Of a DNA stretch of 64,000 nt, positions 21,283 through 32,795 are shown piece by piece. The stretch comes from Hymenoscyphus infarciens. Its lineage: Eukaryota > Ascomycota > Leotiomycetes > Helotiales > Helotiaceae. The notes under the pieces are model-generated. The model was not told the DNA's origin, did not search any database, and saw nothing but the letters and a program-made list of their open reading frames with translations. Made by a program: the position numbers and the translations under genes. The stretch covers positions 1 through 64,000 of the forward strand of contig LLCB01000008.1 in NCBI GenBank assembly GCA_001414345.1, in the 5' to 3' direction. The stretch's first letter is position 1; every line of letters starts with the position of its first letter.

Positions 21283-23269
21283 GATGGGGGGTAAGTGTAA
21301 GAAAGGAAAAATCGTGATACTAATGGCAAAATATAGCTGGAGATTCTCAACGGTCCCTTTTATACAAGTCACCTTAATGTCCACTCTCCCGCTCAATCCC
21401 AAAGGAACATAGCACGATCAGCGGAGTCGGGGGAACAATAGCACCGATTACCAAGCAACAAAAGTCCGAAGCAAACAAAATAGTGCGTTTCTATGATTGA
21501 TAAGTAAAGGTTGAAACTGGCACTAGGAAGACACTATCACCGATCCAAAGCGAAGCAGCGTAATTGGTAGAAAAGGAAACGGTGAAGATGGGTACCCAAA
21601 TATAACCCCCACCCACGATCGATTAGCGAACCACGGGCGACGGCCCTCTCCTCAATACTCATGAACTTCTTTTCCACGATATTGAGACTCTCCTAAGCAT
21701 GGCAATTCCCGGAAAGCAACTAACTACCCACTGACGTGCTTTAGATATGTACCGTATACACTTGAGCCAACCAATGGCTAGCCTGGCGAGTTAATTTAGT
21801 CGATAATGTGTTACTCAGTCACCCTCGAGATACGCAACCTAAAGGAACTCCAGTAATTTGCCCAATTGAGGATAAAAAAACTACATTTAACTACCACTTC
21901 TTCTATTCAGCCCAGGAAAGTCGCTTATGTGTAACACAGAGCCTGCAAAACTCTCGCGGGTTTCTCCCCTTTGGAGCAATGATTCGTAACAAGGGTAAGA
22001 CGCTTCTTACGAATCAACGTATGAACCGCCCACTTCTCATATCCCAGCATCTCTATCGCAGTAACGAAAAAAGGCCATTCGCTAATCTCCAACAGAGGAA
22101 CAATAGAGCGCGGAAGCAGACTGATACAAGAAACATGGATGAGCGAGGTAGACTAACCTTAACCAGATTTCCAGAGCCCAAAATCTGCGCCAACCCAACC
22201 AACTGAAAAGTACACGAGAAAAGAATTTGGCTCTGATGAGTGAGTACCTCCCAGAAGAGACGGAGCAGAGTCTAGACCAATTACAAACTTTTTGAGTAGC
22301 TTTAAGAGATCACTCTGTGCTTGAAAATCGACAGACCGAAGCCAAACAATAAATATAAAGCAAAACAAGCTTTAGAAATCACGTTCTCATCATGCCTCTC
22401 CCGCAAAATCGGAAACTTGATGAAAAATTGTAGATGCTGGAAGGCTCGGGAGTCCATTCTCCCCATGTCATCCCCACAAACTCACAAGTTAACAAACCGT
22501 ACGATCTCCAGGGCCGCCTTCACATCTCAACCTCGAGTGTGTAATAGGCAAACCGTCTATGCTTGAGCAGACAGGATGGAAGACCAGGGCATGCAAAGCA
22601 AGAGGGTGTAGAGATTTTAAAGCTTGGAGCGACTTCAGTCTAAGTCCATTTGAATTTTCACGTTGCTAGGCCAGTTAGTAGCACTAACACCTCGTCGATA
22701 GAAGGAAAGCGAATTGGGGGCCTCAGCTATACAGACTACCTAGGCCATATCGAAGTTAGTAACCATTTCAAATTAAGATACTCACTCACCAGCGATGGGA
22801 AAAGGAGGCCAGAGGGTCGGAAGGCTCAAGCTAGCCGAGCAGAGCAGTCAACACTCAAGACAAGGGAAAGGAAAAGTTCAACAGAATCCATCAATCGTCC
22901 CCGCCACAAACGAATACCATGCCGGTATTTTAGGGTATAGAAACTACCTATCTAACAAGACAAGGTAGAAGATAGAGAAAGAAACGGCATACAGGCCCCC
23001 AACGAAACGAAAAACCAAGACTTCGCTGAACACCTAGGTGTGGCTAGTCTGTGCCATCCTCCCACGCAATGAACGAGAAAAGGTAAATTTTTGCGGTAGG
23101 ACAGACTGCCAAAGAATGATCCCGCTACACCGCAACACCACCAACTCCAGTTTCTATACTCCCCCAATGCAAAGATGGTTGCTGATGACCAATATATTCT
23201 TTTCTTTGGCAACCACACACAGCAAAACACCACACCACGTGAACTTCAAAAATTTCCCCGACAGTCTAC
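21283..23269. other. Intergenic, no supported gene
   Basis: Two kilobases of moderately AT-rich sequence. Open frames such as 21808-22206 (+), 22650-22940 (+) and 22952-23233 (-) lack domains and plausible splice partners. The left end is the NmrA-like gene promoter and the right end is the 3' UTR of GDE1. Confidence 0.5.
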
Positions 23270-26200
23270 TCAGGCAAGAACCGCCTCCTTGGCTTCATTC
23301 ATGGCATTGATAGCGGTTTCCTTGAGATCAGGCTGTGGATGCGCCAAAAGATCCATGGGCTTCGTATTCTTAGTGAGCCCATTTCGAATCTTGAGAACAC
23401 TGTCAACAATAACAGCATCGATACCCTCATTAACTTGCTCCTGTTTATTTGTTAGTTCAATTCTAAAATCATATGTCGAGCAGGGACTTACCTGGACTTT
23501 GACAGGGTCATTATTGAGAGTACCATAGCTCACGCAGACCAAACCACTCTCCTTTACGACTCTGACAAGCCTCGGACTATTGCAAAGCGGCTCAGCGGCA
23601 CTCACAATACCAAGGAGATTCCAACGACTGGCAAACCGAATAGCCTCCTGGAGACTACTAGCTCTGATATCGCCCACCTCGCAGCATCCGGCATCCGTCA
23701 AGAAGAGCACAGGAATATTTGGCTGCTTAAAGCTCAAAAGGAGACAAATATCAGGATTGAAGCTGCTGAAAATAATCTTCCGCTTCTTGCCCAAGTCGTA
23801 AACTTTGGCAAGAACAGTGTCCACAAAGCTGTTAAGCTCGACAGCATAAGTATCCATTTCCTGTTCTTCCGACTCGTGGAGCATGGGATATTTCATCTCA
23901 ACATTGAAACCAACGTTCTCTGGGAGTTTGAGAAACATCTCTTCGAGCGTGGTGAAAGGAGCCTGGATGAAGTTCCCGCGAGAGTTGGCTTTGTAGCCCT
24001 TCTTCTTGAAGTCACGGGTGTGTTTCATTCTCTCTGCCATCTCGGAATCAGGTAAGACATGCCCCAGAGACAAGGATCGCTGACGGTCCGAACCTCGGAC
24101 GACTTGGAACTGGGGGCCCTCCTTTTGTCCCTTATCTCTTGGTGGAGTTGGAGGGCGGGATGGCCGTGGGGTATTATCGTTCACGTGGAGAAATTGTTCG
24201 AGTGTCAGGGTATGAACCGGTGCATCGATTCCTGTTTCACTGACCAAGAAATCATGGTAGATGACTGGGACGTGATCTTTGGTGAGTTGTACGTCGAATT
24301 CGACATAATTGGCACCCAAATTCGCGGCGGCGATGAATGACTGCAGCGTATTTTCTCCGAGTTGCAGTGACTTGTTGGTCGTGATGTTTTTTCCAAGACC
24401 TCGATGGCCGATAACCATGGTTGAGGACATTTCCCTCCAATATGTCTGCTTGGCTGTAACTCCCATATTTGGGTGCGAGAATGGCGTAATGACGAGAAAA
24501 TTGAAGTTCACACAGCCAATGACTTCCAAATTGGTGTCCATAATTGGAACACTCACATCCCCTTGCAAGTTCATACGCTTCAACCCAATTGCTTGCTTAA
24601 TACTTGACAGAATGGCAACGCCACGCCCAACCTTATGCTTCTGGCTTCCTGCATAAGTTGGGACGATGTCGAAATATAGCTTGACTTTTGATACATCGGT
24701 CGTGGAGAAAGCCATTGGTTCAGTAGAAATGTTTTCTTGAACCGGAAGGTCGATGATCGTTGGTTCGCCTTGTGCTCCACTAGCGGTGACCACAACAGAC
24801 AATGCGGTATCTAATTGTGTGGAGTGTGCCTCAGCGATAGGTATCCTATCAAGCTTGACAGCGGGAATATCTTTTCTCATATCCATAGAACCCAAGCTGA
24901 CGAGGACCATGCTCTCATTGGTGAGATATCGATGGCCGAAGGATTTGACTGGTTCCGTGGCCTTTACAACACCGTTTGAACTCTGCGAACGTAGGGCATC
25001 CAATGACGAAACACCGGGAGTCGAGGAATTACTCGTCTTGGTTGAATCTTCTGAACCTGTGCTTGCCTTTTCTAGCCAAGCTTGCAAGAGCTTATCGGCG
25101 ATATCCAAATGACCTCTCAGGGCAGCATGCTCTCTAGCAGTCCAGCCAGATGCGTCAGGCTTCCTGATATCAGCACCATATGTGATGAGGAGCTCCACTA
25201 TCGACAGGTGTCCATCAACCGCCGCAACATGCAGAGGTGTCCAGGAAAAAGAATTCTCAGCCAGCTCAACATCGGCTTTTTGGTATGTGGTGCCCTGGAG
25301 CAGAGCTTTCGCACACTCGTCATGACCAAAACGAGCAGCAACGTGCAAGGCAGTTTCGCCTGTAGCATCCTGCCAATTGATATCAACCCCACAATCGACA
25401 AGTAGTTTGACAATGTGAGTGAAGTTGGATTTCGTAGCGAGAGCTAGAACAGCGCTAGATTTGGAGATGTCTCTTCGCATCGCTGCTTTCTGGTCGTTGA
25501 GACCTTGCCAGTTCTCTGCTTTGAGAAGGGCAGCAGTTGTAAGAGGATGACCGCCGATAACGCTGAGATGCAAAGGGGCGAGGCCTTCATTGTCCTGCCA
25601 CTCTGGAGCATCAATGCCATTCGCAACATTGAACTGACCCCATTCTTGCATGTATTTCATGACCACTTCGCACACCACGACAAAACCGAATTGCGCTGCA
25701 TAGTGCAGAGGGAAACGCCCATAATTGTCCTTGGTCATCAAGGAGACCCGCTGAGCAGGTTGCAAAATATCCAGGAGATGAACGAGAAGCTCAACTGATG
25801 GGTCTTCAATGCTAAGCAAAGTAGATTCCTTCAACTGACGGCGCTCAGGACCAAGTGGGGGAGATGTTGCAGGAGTCAGAAAGCGCATACGTTCCGAGTC
25901 AGCTTGGATTTCCCGGGTGATTTGAGTGCCGGATTTTGCTCGGCCGATGGAAATGACCAAGCGATGCAGGATATTGCGATGGTTGATGTCGTCCTTTTCT
26001 TCGAGGGTGATTACATCCTTCAGAAGGTAGTCGATCGACTTCTTTGATCGACAAGAAATGGCTCTTTGGAGCAGATTGACTAGTAACTTCTGCATGCCGG
26101 GATCACTAATCTCCAAATTGGACTCAGCGAGAGCCTCTTTGAGAATTGGAACATCGTCATTCCTAATCGCTTGGTCTACTGTGTCCAGAAGACCATTAGG

Positions 26201-26945
26201 AAGATTGACGATAGAACGTGATGAGACGCGCTTGATCGAGTGCGCTGCTGGGACCATGGTAGCAGCAGCGTCGTCCTTGCCCTTGGCTTCTCCCAACATC
26301 TCCAGCCACTCATTTATTTGTTTCATGGAATGAGAAAGGGCATTGTTCGTTGCGAAGGCCTTTGGGTCCACCTTGGAGGTTATGTACTTGTGCTGGGCGC
26401 AGACGTTTGGCACTTTCTTGTCCAATTTCTTGGTAATCTTCATAAAACCCCGTCTATTGACTTCGCCGAACCACTGTAATTTTCGCAGTTGGCCCCGAAG
26501 TTCCAGCAGAGCCCCCATGAGCTCTTCAATTTCATTTCGGTCCAACTCCTCCAGGCTTTGTTTCGACGAGCCATGGAGCTCTTGTAGGAGTTTCAATCGT
26601 CGTGAGGCATCTGCGAACTTCTTATTATAGAATGCGTCGACATCTTCGAGGTTTCGGTCCAAAGAGAAGAGTATTCCTGGTTGCATATTAGTTTCATCCA
26701 TGGTAACCGATTTGGTATGTGGAGTTGCTCACCAGTAAGGTCGACGTCTTTGCCAAGTTTATGGGTGGCAGCAGCGGCCTTGATGAGTTTCTTCAAACCC
26801 TTATAATTGATATATGAGGAAGACCATTCTGGCACCTGGTTTCGGGGTAGACTGCAGAGTGAAGGTTAGCCTATGATTCCCTTGATAGCTTCGTGGCAGG
26901 AAAAGGAAAGTATAACGAGTGTACATACTTCCGTCCGAACTTCAT
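23270..26945 (-). CDS. GDE1: Glycerophosphodiesterase with SPX and ankyrin repeats (Gde1-like)
   Basis: Exons (transcription order) 26945-26929, 26851-26733, 26676-23492 and 23440-23270 give 1,163 residues. Exon 1 is 17 nt (MKFGR plus part of a codon). The SPX domain opens MKFGRNLPRNQVPEWSSSYI with NYKGLKKLIK; ankyrin repeats occupy roughly 340-580 (FPLHYAAQFGF, LAPLHLSVIGGHP, GETALHVAARFGH, WTPLHVAAVDGHL). The GDPD domain runs from about 797, with HRG, GENT, E-x-D (YVEFDVQLTKD) and HD (PVIYHDF) all intact. The enzyme releases glycerol-3-phosphate from glycerophosphocholine; SPX suggests phosphate/inositol-pyrophosphate control. PHO81/NUC-2 has the same architecture, but the intact catalytic set and the PEWSS-type SPX start favour Gde1. 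Confidence 0.9.
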
Positions 26946-28199
26946 TGTTCCTGTTACAACGAAGGGTTTCTCCTTTTACCGGAGAGTAGAATTTGAATTT
27001 GTTTGTTCCCTCGTAACGCCCGGACCGATGGATATCTGTGATAGGTAATTGGTCTCGGAGAGAAATCGCTCCAAAATATGTGACCCGGGATCCGTATGCT
27101 AGTAAGGTAACTGAAAGAAAGAAATGGAGCTGCTCTGATCGAATAAATCGTCGCCCGAGGTAGCCATTCAGAGTGTATTTGTTGAAACGGGGGAGAGGAG
27201 GTAGGTTGGCAGAGCTAGGTGCAGGGCGAGGGTAGTTTGTTGTATATTGCTTGTCTCTTTAGGATGGTGAATGGTGAAAGAAAGAGCTGTATGGAGAGTT
27301 GTGCAGGTGCGTGGAGCGTGGAGGAGACGGGACGTGCGATAGGTCAGGATTTTCTGCCGGTCTCCAGCAAGGTGTATAGTATACGAGTAAAGAAAGCAAG
27401 TGGTCCCGTCGATCGCTTGTTCCGGTCCTATAAATGCTCCAGAAGCAACAGCGTGCTTCGCTTCAAATAGGCCGAGTGCATGAAAATCTGGTGAAGTTAC
27501 TTTAGAATTCATGGAAGTTATTTTGGGAGTTTTCACTTGTGATCGTCATCTCTGTCATCCCTGAATACGCCGTCCCACACCGCTTTTATAGGCGATCAGC
27601 AGGCACAAGTCAAGGTTCTGCATCACCTCCATCTCTCACCGAGTCCCACAGAATCTTCGAAATAACGGCCACTATGAAGCATGAAATCTCGTAACTGGTA
27701 AATTAGATAATTAGAAATCGGAGGTTGAGATAGCAGTCATCTGACCACACCTGTGTTACACAGCACTTAAATGCATTTACGAAGGAGGCAATATAAAAAG
27801 AGTCAAGAGGAGAGTCAAGAAGGTACCAAGCGACTTTCCCTCGAGCTCACCGGCTCAAATGCACGCAGGTGACATCACTAAGGCGGGGGACTACCTTCTT
27901 CACAGGGATGACAGCTAAGGTTACAACATACCGAATACAACCCGTCGTTGAATAGTTCGGACCGGACTTTTGCTCTTTGCCTGTCCGTTGCAAAACCCTT
28001 GGAAAAAGTAGAACTGTAGTTATTATGCTAGTTTACTACTCTGCGAAGCGACGTTTCGCTTGGAAGATGGTCATTGAGACAAGTGTGGGCTAGTTGGGGG
28101 GCTTCGGACGGTTTAGGAAACTCTTTTTGAAAATACAACATCAATGGGCTATGTGCAACCCGGGGTATCTTTGAAAAGGAGAAAAATAGAGGAAAGGTT
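26946..28199. other. GDE1 promoter region and DBR1 3' flank
   Basis: No gene supported. The minus-strand frame at 27168-27536 lies in the GDE1 upstream region and has no motif. The spacer near DBR1 probably holds its 3' UTR. Confidence 0.5.
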
Positions 28200-30118
28200 T
28201 TACCAGCGGCCTCCTCGTCCGCGTCCTCTAGCTCCTCTGTTTCCACCACCCCTTCCGCCTCTCCCTCCTCTTCCACCACCTCTTCCACCACCTCTACCCC
28301 CTCGTCGACTTTCCACTTGCCCAGGGCCGTTTTGAAATCTTTGGCTTTTCTCTTCCTCCGTGGCAAAGAACTTATTCTCTATTCCGACAAGATCGCAAAA
28401 TGCCTGCATCTGGGGATTGTTATATTCTGCCGGGCTTTCCTCAATAATCTCCGGCATACCCTCGTGAAAAATGGGAGCTGTGATAACGAAGTTCTCCGGA
28501 ATCTCCAATTTGTCTTTCTTGACAATATTTTCCGCCACCCATTCTTGCTCCTTCGCTATAAGCGGGCGATAATGATCCTCGCCCATATCGTGTTTTAACG
28601 GCGCGAATTTATTCCCGAGGACGAGGTCCGGAGCAAAAACCCGGGTGATGGCCAACCATTCAGGGTCGTATTCAAATTTCGGTTTAGGTCTAGGCGTTTG
28701 TTCAGGGGTTGAAGCCTTAACAGTAGACGTATTGTGAGGTGGCACTTCAAGTAATTGAAGAAATTTGCGACCGGGTAAACATTTGTCTAATGCTAGAAAT
28801 CTAACGGTTTTGTTCGTAACTCCGGGAGGGGAAGGCAGTCCTGGTTGCGTCCTTCGATGGGAATGGGCAGGTCGAGCAAATGCCGCAGGAAGCTGTGCGC
28901 GAACGTCCTCTGGAACGGTGGACGTCGGTGGCGGCTTGATCCTGGAGTCCTCTTCATCATCCAAATTTATTTCATCTTGATTCGTGACAGCTGAGTTGGT
29001 ATTTGGTGAGGGAAGTTTTTGTGGTGGTTTGCTTGTTGATTCTTCCTCGTCCTCGTCATCCAAGTCGATTTCATCTTGATTTGTGACAACCACAACTCCA
29101 TTCGCGGGCACGGGTTGCTTTGGCGCAACATCGTCTTCATCCATATACAGATCAATCTCATCATCGTTGTGAGCAACTGGAACCTTCGGGGCCACGATGG
29201 GATTCGATTTCTTCGTAGCAACGGGTATTGCTCCATTTGTTGACTTAGCCTCGCCAACTTTGTCCTCGTAGGTCTTGGTGGCTGCAAATTTGCAGTGCAA
29301 GTGAGCCGCAAACCAATATGGGGGGCGTAGACGATCCATAACATGTGATGCAGCTTGGTTTCCCAAGGTTCCATCTTCTGATTCTTGCTCAAAGTCTGGT
29401 TTCATCTTGAATAGGCTTCTTGAATTCCCGTGCTTCTCAATTGCTCTTGGCCAATCGTGGCTAATTGCGATATCGATTTGAGATTGCACCTGGAGCAATT
29501 TTCTGATATCGAGCTCTCGAACGTGATAAATGGACTTGACATCGTCTTGATTGTAAGGTAATCGCTCGTAGTGGTGTTTGTTGTAATTATACCCTTTCCA
29601 GATGCCAGACATACCGGCGATCCGAACTCCATTTACTCGAACGACACTGGCAGCTCCCATGTAGTAAATGTTGGGTGCTACCCAGCCTCCGTAGTAAAGT
29701 TCCCAGAGATGGCTACTGGCTTCATGGTTGCCTCCAACAAATATTGTGAGATATGGAGCAACGGTAGTGCCATTGTAATGCCTGTAAAAGTCCCCAATAG
29801 CTCGGTATTTGACCGGACATGACATTACTGTCAAATCAGCAGCATTTCGAACAGCCTGCGATGATCAGTTCAATGTTCGTTCTTATGTTTTCATTCTCAT
29901 AGGGCCTTACCTGGAAGTCTCCGCCAATAATGAGGAGATCAACACGATCCCAGCCTCGGACCTGACATGCTTTGTCTACTGAAGCGTAGATAGCATCCAG
30001 AGTGCCATGTCCCTTTTTAGATATCAGTGCGTGATCTAAACCATGCCATCTGTCTACTCACACATCCTTCGACAGCAACCCGAAGGCCTTGCCCCTCCAC
30101 GAGCACGGGGTTGGACAT
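28200..30118 (-). CDS. DBR1: RNA lariat debranching enzyme
   Basis: Exons (transcription order) 30118-30062, 30012-29911 and 29855-28200 give 604 residues. The catalytic metallophosphoesterase half has VAVEGCGHGTLD (the GC-x-HG motif split by intron 1), LLIIGGDFQ, FVGGNHEASSHLWEL, AISHDWP and WFAAHLHCKF, which are the metal ligands and the Dbr1 lariat-recognition region. A long acidic linker (about 230-380) with three DEI[ND]LDDE-like repeats follows, then the conserved Dbr1 C-terminal domain (EYDPEWLAITRVF), and the protein ends in an RGG tail. The enzyme hydrolyses the 2'-5' bond of intron lariats in the nucleus. It is divergent from the Rpr2-domain gene. Confidence 0.95.
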
Positions 30119-30445
30119 CTAGGCAAGGTCGACGAAAGAGCTTTTTAAGAACAGAAAATTACCGCTTTCAGGGATCCTGAGAAGATATCCGAAGTATTTA
30201 GTATCAACCTTACAAAACGAGCTGTTTCAGGATGATGGTTTTCTGAAGGCGGCCTTATGTTTTTTGACAAGGGTCAGAAGGTAGGACGCCGAGGTTCATC
30301 CGACACAACCTTAGATATTATTGCTTTTATTGTCCACCAGAATCCAAAACTCACCGATTTTACTTCAATACCTACCAACTCCAAACCAACCTCATCGCGT
30401 CCCATCATCTAGAACACCAACCATTGAGTTCCAGGGGAAGAAGCC
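30119..30445. promoter_or_regulatory. Divergent promoter of DBR1 and the Rpr2-domain gene
   Basis: 327 bp separate the two ATGs, so both genes must be driven from this interval. No clear TATA box is seen on either side; a pyrimidine/CA-rich leader (CACCAACCATTGAG) precedes the right-hand gene. Confidence 0.5.
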
Positions 30446-31027
30446 ATGGCATCTCCCGAGCTATCTGCGCGTCTAAAATATTTAGATGAAGCCGCCCACC
30501 TCCTCGCGCCAACAGCTTCCACAACCTCGAAGCACATTATGCTCCAATACAATTCTCTTCTATTCGATGCGACAGACCCTCACAAACCTGTAAAGAATGA
30601 AAATGCGTGCGGAGGATGTGGGGCAATAATGATTTTGGGCTGGGAAGCTACGATGGAACCATCAAAAACCCGTCGTGGCAAGAAGGGGAGGAGCAATGGC
30701 AACCCCCCCAAAAGTAAATCGATTTCCTTCAAGTGCCAGAGTTGTCACAGAATCACTCGACATCCTATTCTTACCACACAACAACGGCACAAACCGACAT
30801 CGAAATCCTCAACCCAGGCACATATTCCTACTAATACCTTATCCTCAACCCTACGATCGAAAACAAATCCCTCTGTGTCGGAACCATCGTCGGCGAACTC
30901 CAATAGCAAGAAACGGGCGAAGAGCAGGAAACAAGGCGGACTTCAAGCTATACTGGCAAAGCAAAAGGCTTTTCAGGGAGCAAGCTCTGGTTTCGGACTG
31001 GACCTGTCGGACTTTATGGCAAAGTGA
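30446..31027 (+). CDS. Rpr2/Rpp21/SNM1-type RNase P/MRP subunit-like protein
   Basis: Single exon, 193 residues. The N-terminal helix (MASPELSARLKYLDEAAHLL) and a pair of CxxC motifs (ACGGCGAIMI and KCQSCHRITRHP) spaced by a basic loop form the zinc ribbon of the Rpr2/Rpp21/SNM1 domain. The second half is Ser/Lys-rich and disordered (SNSKKRAKSRKQ) with a short conserved-looking end GFGLDLSDFMAK. Such proteins bind RNase P or RNase MRP RNA; the SNM1 (MRP-specific) branch seems most likely from the C-terminal extension, but RPR2 is possible. Confidence 0.8.
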   Translation: MASPELSARLKYLDEAAHLLAPTASTTSKHIMLQYNSLLFDATDPHKPVKNENACGGCGAIMILGWEATMEPSKTRRGKKGRSNGNPPKSKSISFKCQSCHRITRHPILTTQQRHKPTSKSSTQAHIPTNTLSSTLRSKTNPSVSEPSSANSNSKKRAKSRKQGGLQAILAKQKAFQGASSGFGLDLSDFMAK

Positions 31028-31485
31028 TGAACACTTGGATAGACTATCCTACAATAAAACACCCAAATCTGCCAGGCCGCTGCACAGACACAACAAGTCC
31101 TGAAACCTACTCTGCCACCAATATCATCGGCTCCAGAACCTTGACCAGAATTAGACTACCAGGCAATCTAGTCATCTGGCAAAGTATTGAACAACCCTTG
31201 GACACTTACAATCTGCTGGTAAAAAACGCGTTCGTCCCTCAACACCAGACCCCATACCACGACCAGAACTTGACTCCGAAGCATCATAACCCTCCGAATT
31301 CTCAGATATGACCAGCGAGAGCACTTCACACGCCTACTTTTTCACCCTAATTGAAAGAACCATGATTTCCATTTAAAAAACACTTTCTTACCATTGTCAA
31401 GCCTTCGGGGAGATCTCCAGAGCCAAAATCCTTGACAAAAATACCACCACCACCTGTTAGTTACCATGCAAGCCTCGAGATTCCA
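31028..31485. other. Short spacer, no supported gene
   Basis: A 95-codon frame at 31024-31311 overlaps the stop region of the Rpr2-domain gene and has no motif. The rest is the presumed promoter of the repeat-protein gene that begins at 31486. Confidence 0.45.
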
Positions 31486-32307
31486 ATGGCAAACAGCCGT
31501 CCCCCCCACAATCTCAACAAAACTCTAGAAGCACAGGCTAAGGAACAACCCACTCTGACGACTCCTCTCCTTCCAAAAAGAAAGAGGGAAAAGCACAAGC
31601 ACAAGCATGGATCCAACAAGAATTGTCCCGCGTGTCGGAAAAACGCCGAATTGGCTGCTGCAGCTGCAGTTGCGAGAGCTGCCAGAGCCGATGAAGCTGC
31701 CAAAGCGGCAAACCAGATTTCCAGCTCTGTGGAAATCACAAGTCCTGATCAGAAAGGAGACTCCCAATCCGACCCAATGGAGCACTCAAAAAAGACTGTG
31801 TTGGCTACCAAGGGTCGTGTGGTGAAAAATGCCAAGCAATTCATTCACCTCGAGAGTGGTGGGAATGACCAGAAACAGTTACAAAAGACGAGTTCCGTAC
31901 CTGAAATTTCAGAAGACATGAAAAAAGGCTAGGCTAGCTGCCAAAGCACAGGTCGTCAAAAACGCCAATTTACTGAGAGATGTCCAAGGGGAAGCATCCC
32001 CAAGAAATTCAACACGGGTACGACAGTGTGAAGAAGGCTGGCTTAACTAAGTCGGCGCGCGTTGTGAAGAACGCCAACCGGATTCTGGGATCACGAGACC
32101 AAGAGCATCAAGCACTTCGTCAGCCTGAGTATCAAGATGATGTTGTCGAGTATCTCGAGGGACAAGATTGTAGGCACGGGAACAGAAATAGAACGATGTA
32201 AGTGGGTGGAATTAGGCAGGTGCTTCAACCGACTAATCGTGAATAGTTTCGGCATTTCATTCGTTTTCGCCATTGTTCTCTTGAGTTGCTTGGGGAACAG
32301 TATATAG
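31486..32307 (+). pseudogene. VVKNA-repeat protein gene broken by two frame shifts
   Basis: The first frame starts MANSRPPHNLNKTLE and runs to a stop at 31932; the next two stretches (about 31922-32027 and 31980-32201) continue the same protein pattern in the other two frames. Each stretch carries one copy of a unit with KK, Leu, then [RQ]VVKNA[NK] (VVKNA codons at about 31821, 31952 and 32061). Frame 1 to 2 would be restored by one base fewer in the A6 run at 31921. Near the start is a basic His-rich HGSNKNCPACRK patch and an Ala-rich helix. A GTAAGT donor at 32198 and acceptor ending at 32246 would add a hydrophobic tail (FVFAIVLLSCLG). It could be a pseudogene or a real gene with base-call errors. 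No family recognised. Confidence 0.45.
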
Positions 32308-32795
32308 CTTTGCTGGTGAAGGGGAGGATAAGTCGTCTTGAGGTGCTCAAATTGCACTGGGAAAAGTCTAGGATAGTGTTGTTCGTAGATCAAATTGTCA
32401 ATTCTCATCGGTTTTGCGGCCCTCAATGAATTTCCTCGACGACACCTCCGACAGGCAGTACATCCGATTCTTACCTGCCTATCTAGCTCATTGCTTCAGT
32501 TTTCTAGGGTATTCCAGATAAATTACTTTAAATGGTTGGGTCTTCCAAACTATCTGGGTTAAATTCTCTCGAAGATGGTTCCGTTCAAAACGACGAAGGC
32601 ACGAGAATGATCTAGAAAGTATTGGTTAGCATATTTGATATAACCACACCCCTGTCACCGCAAAATTAAGGGCTATTTAAGAGTGTGTAAATAGAACCTT
32701 ATCTTATCGCAAAATCTCTTTGAAAATAACCCCGCCATCGTCATCCCCACCATCCAAATCAACACCAAATCACAACAGACAGATAATTACACAAG
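32308..32795. other. ZPR1 promoter region
   Basis: No coding feature is supported. A CA-rich leader (CATCCCCACCATCCAAATCA and onward) directly precedes the ZPR1 start. Confidence 0.5.
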
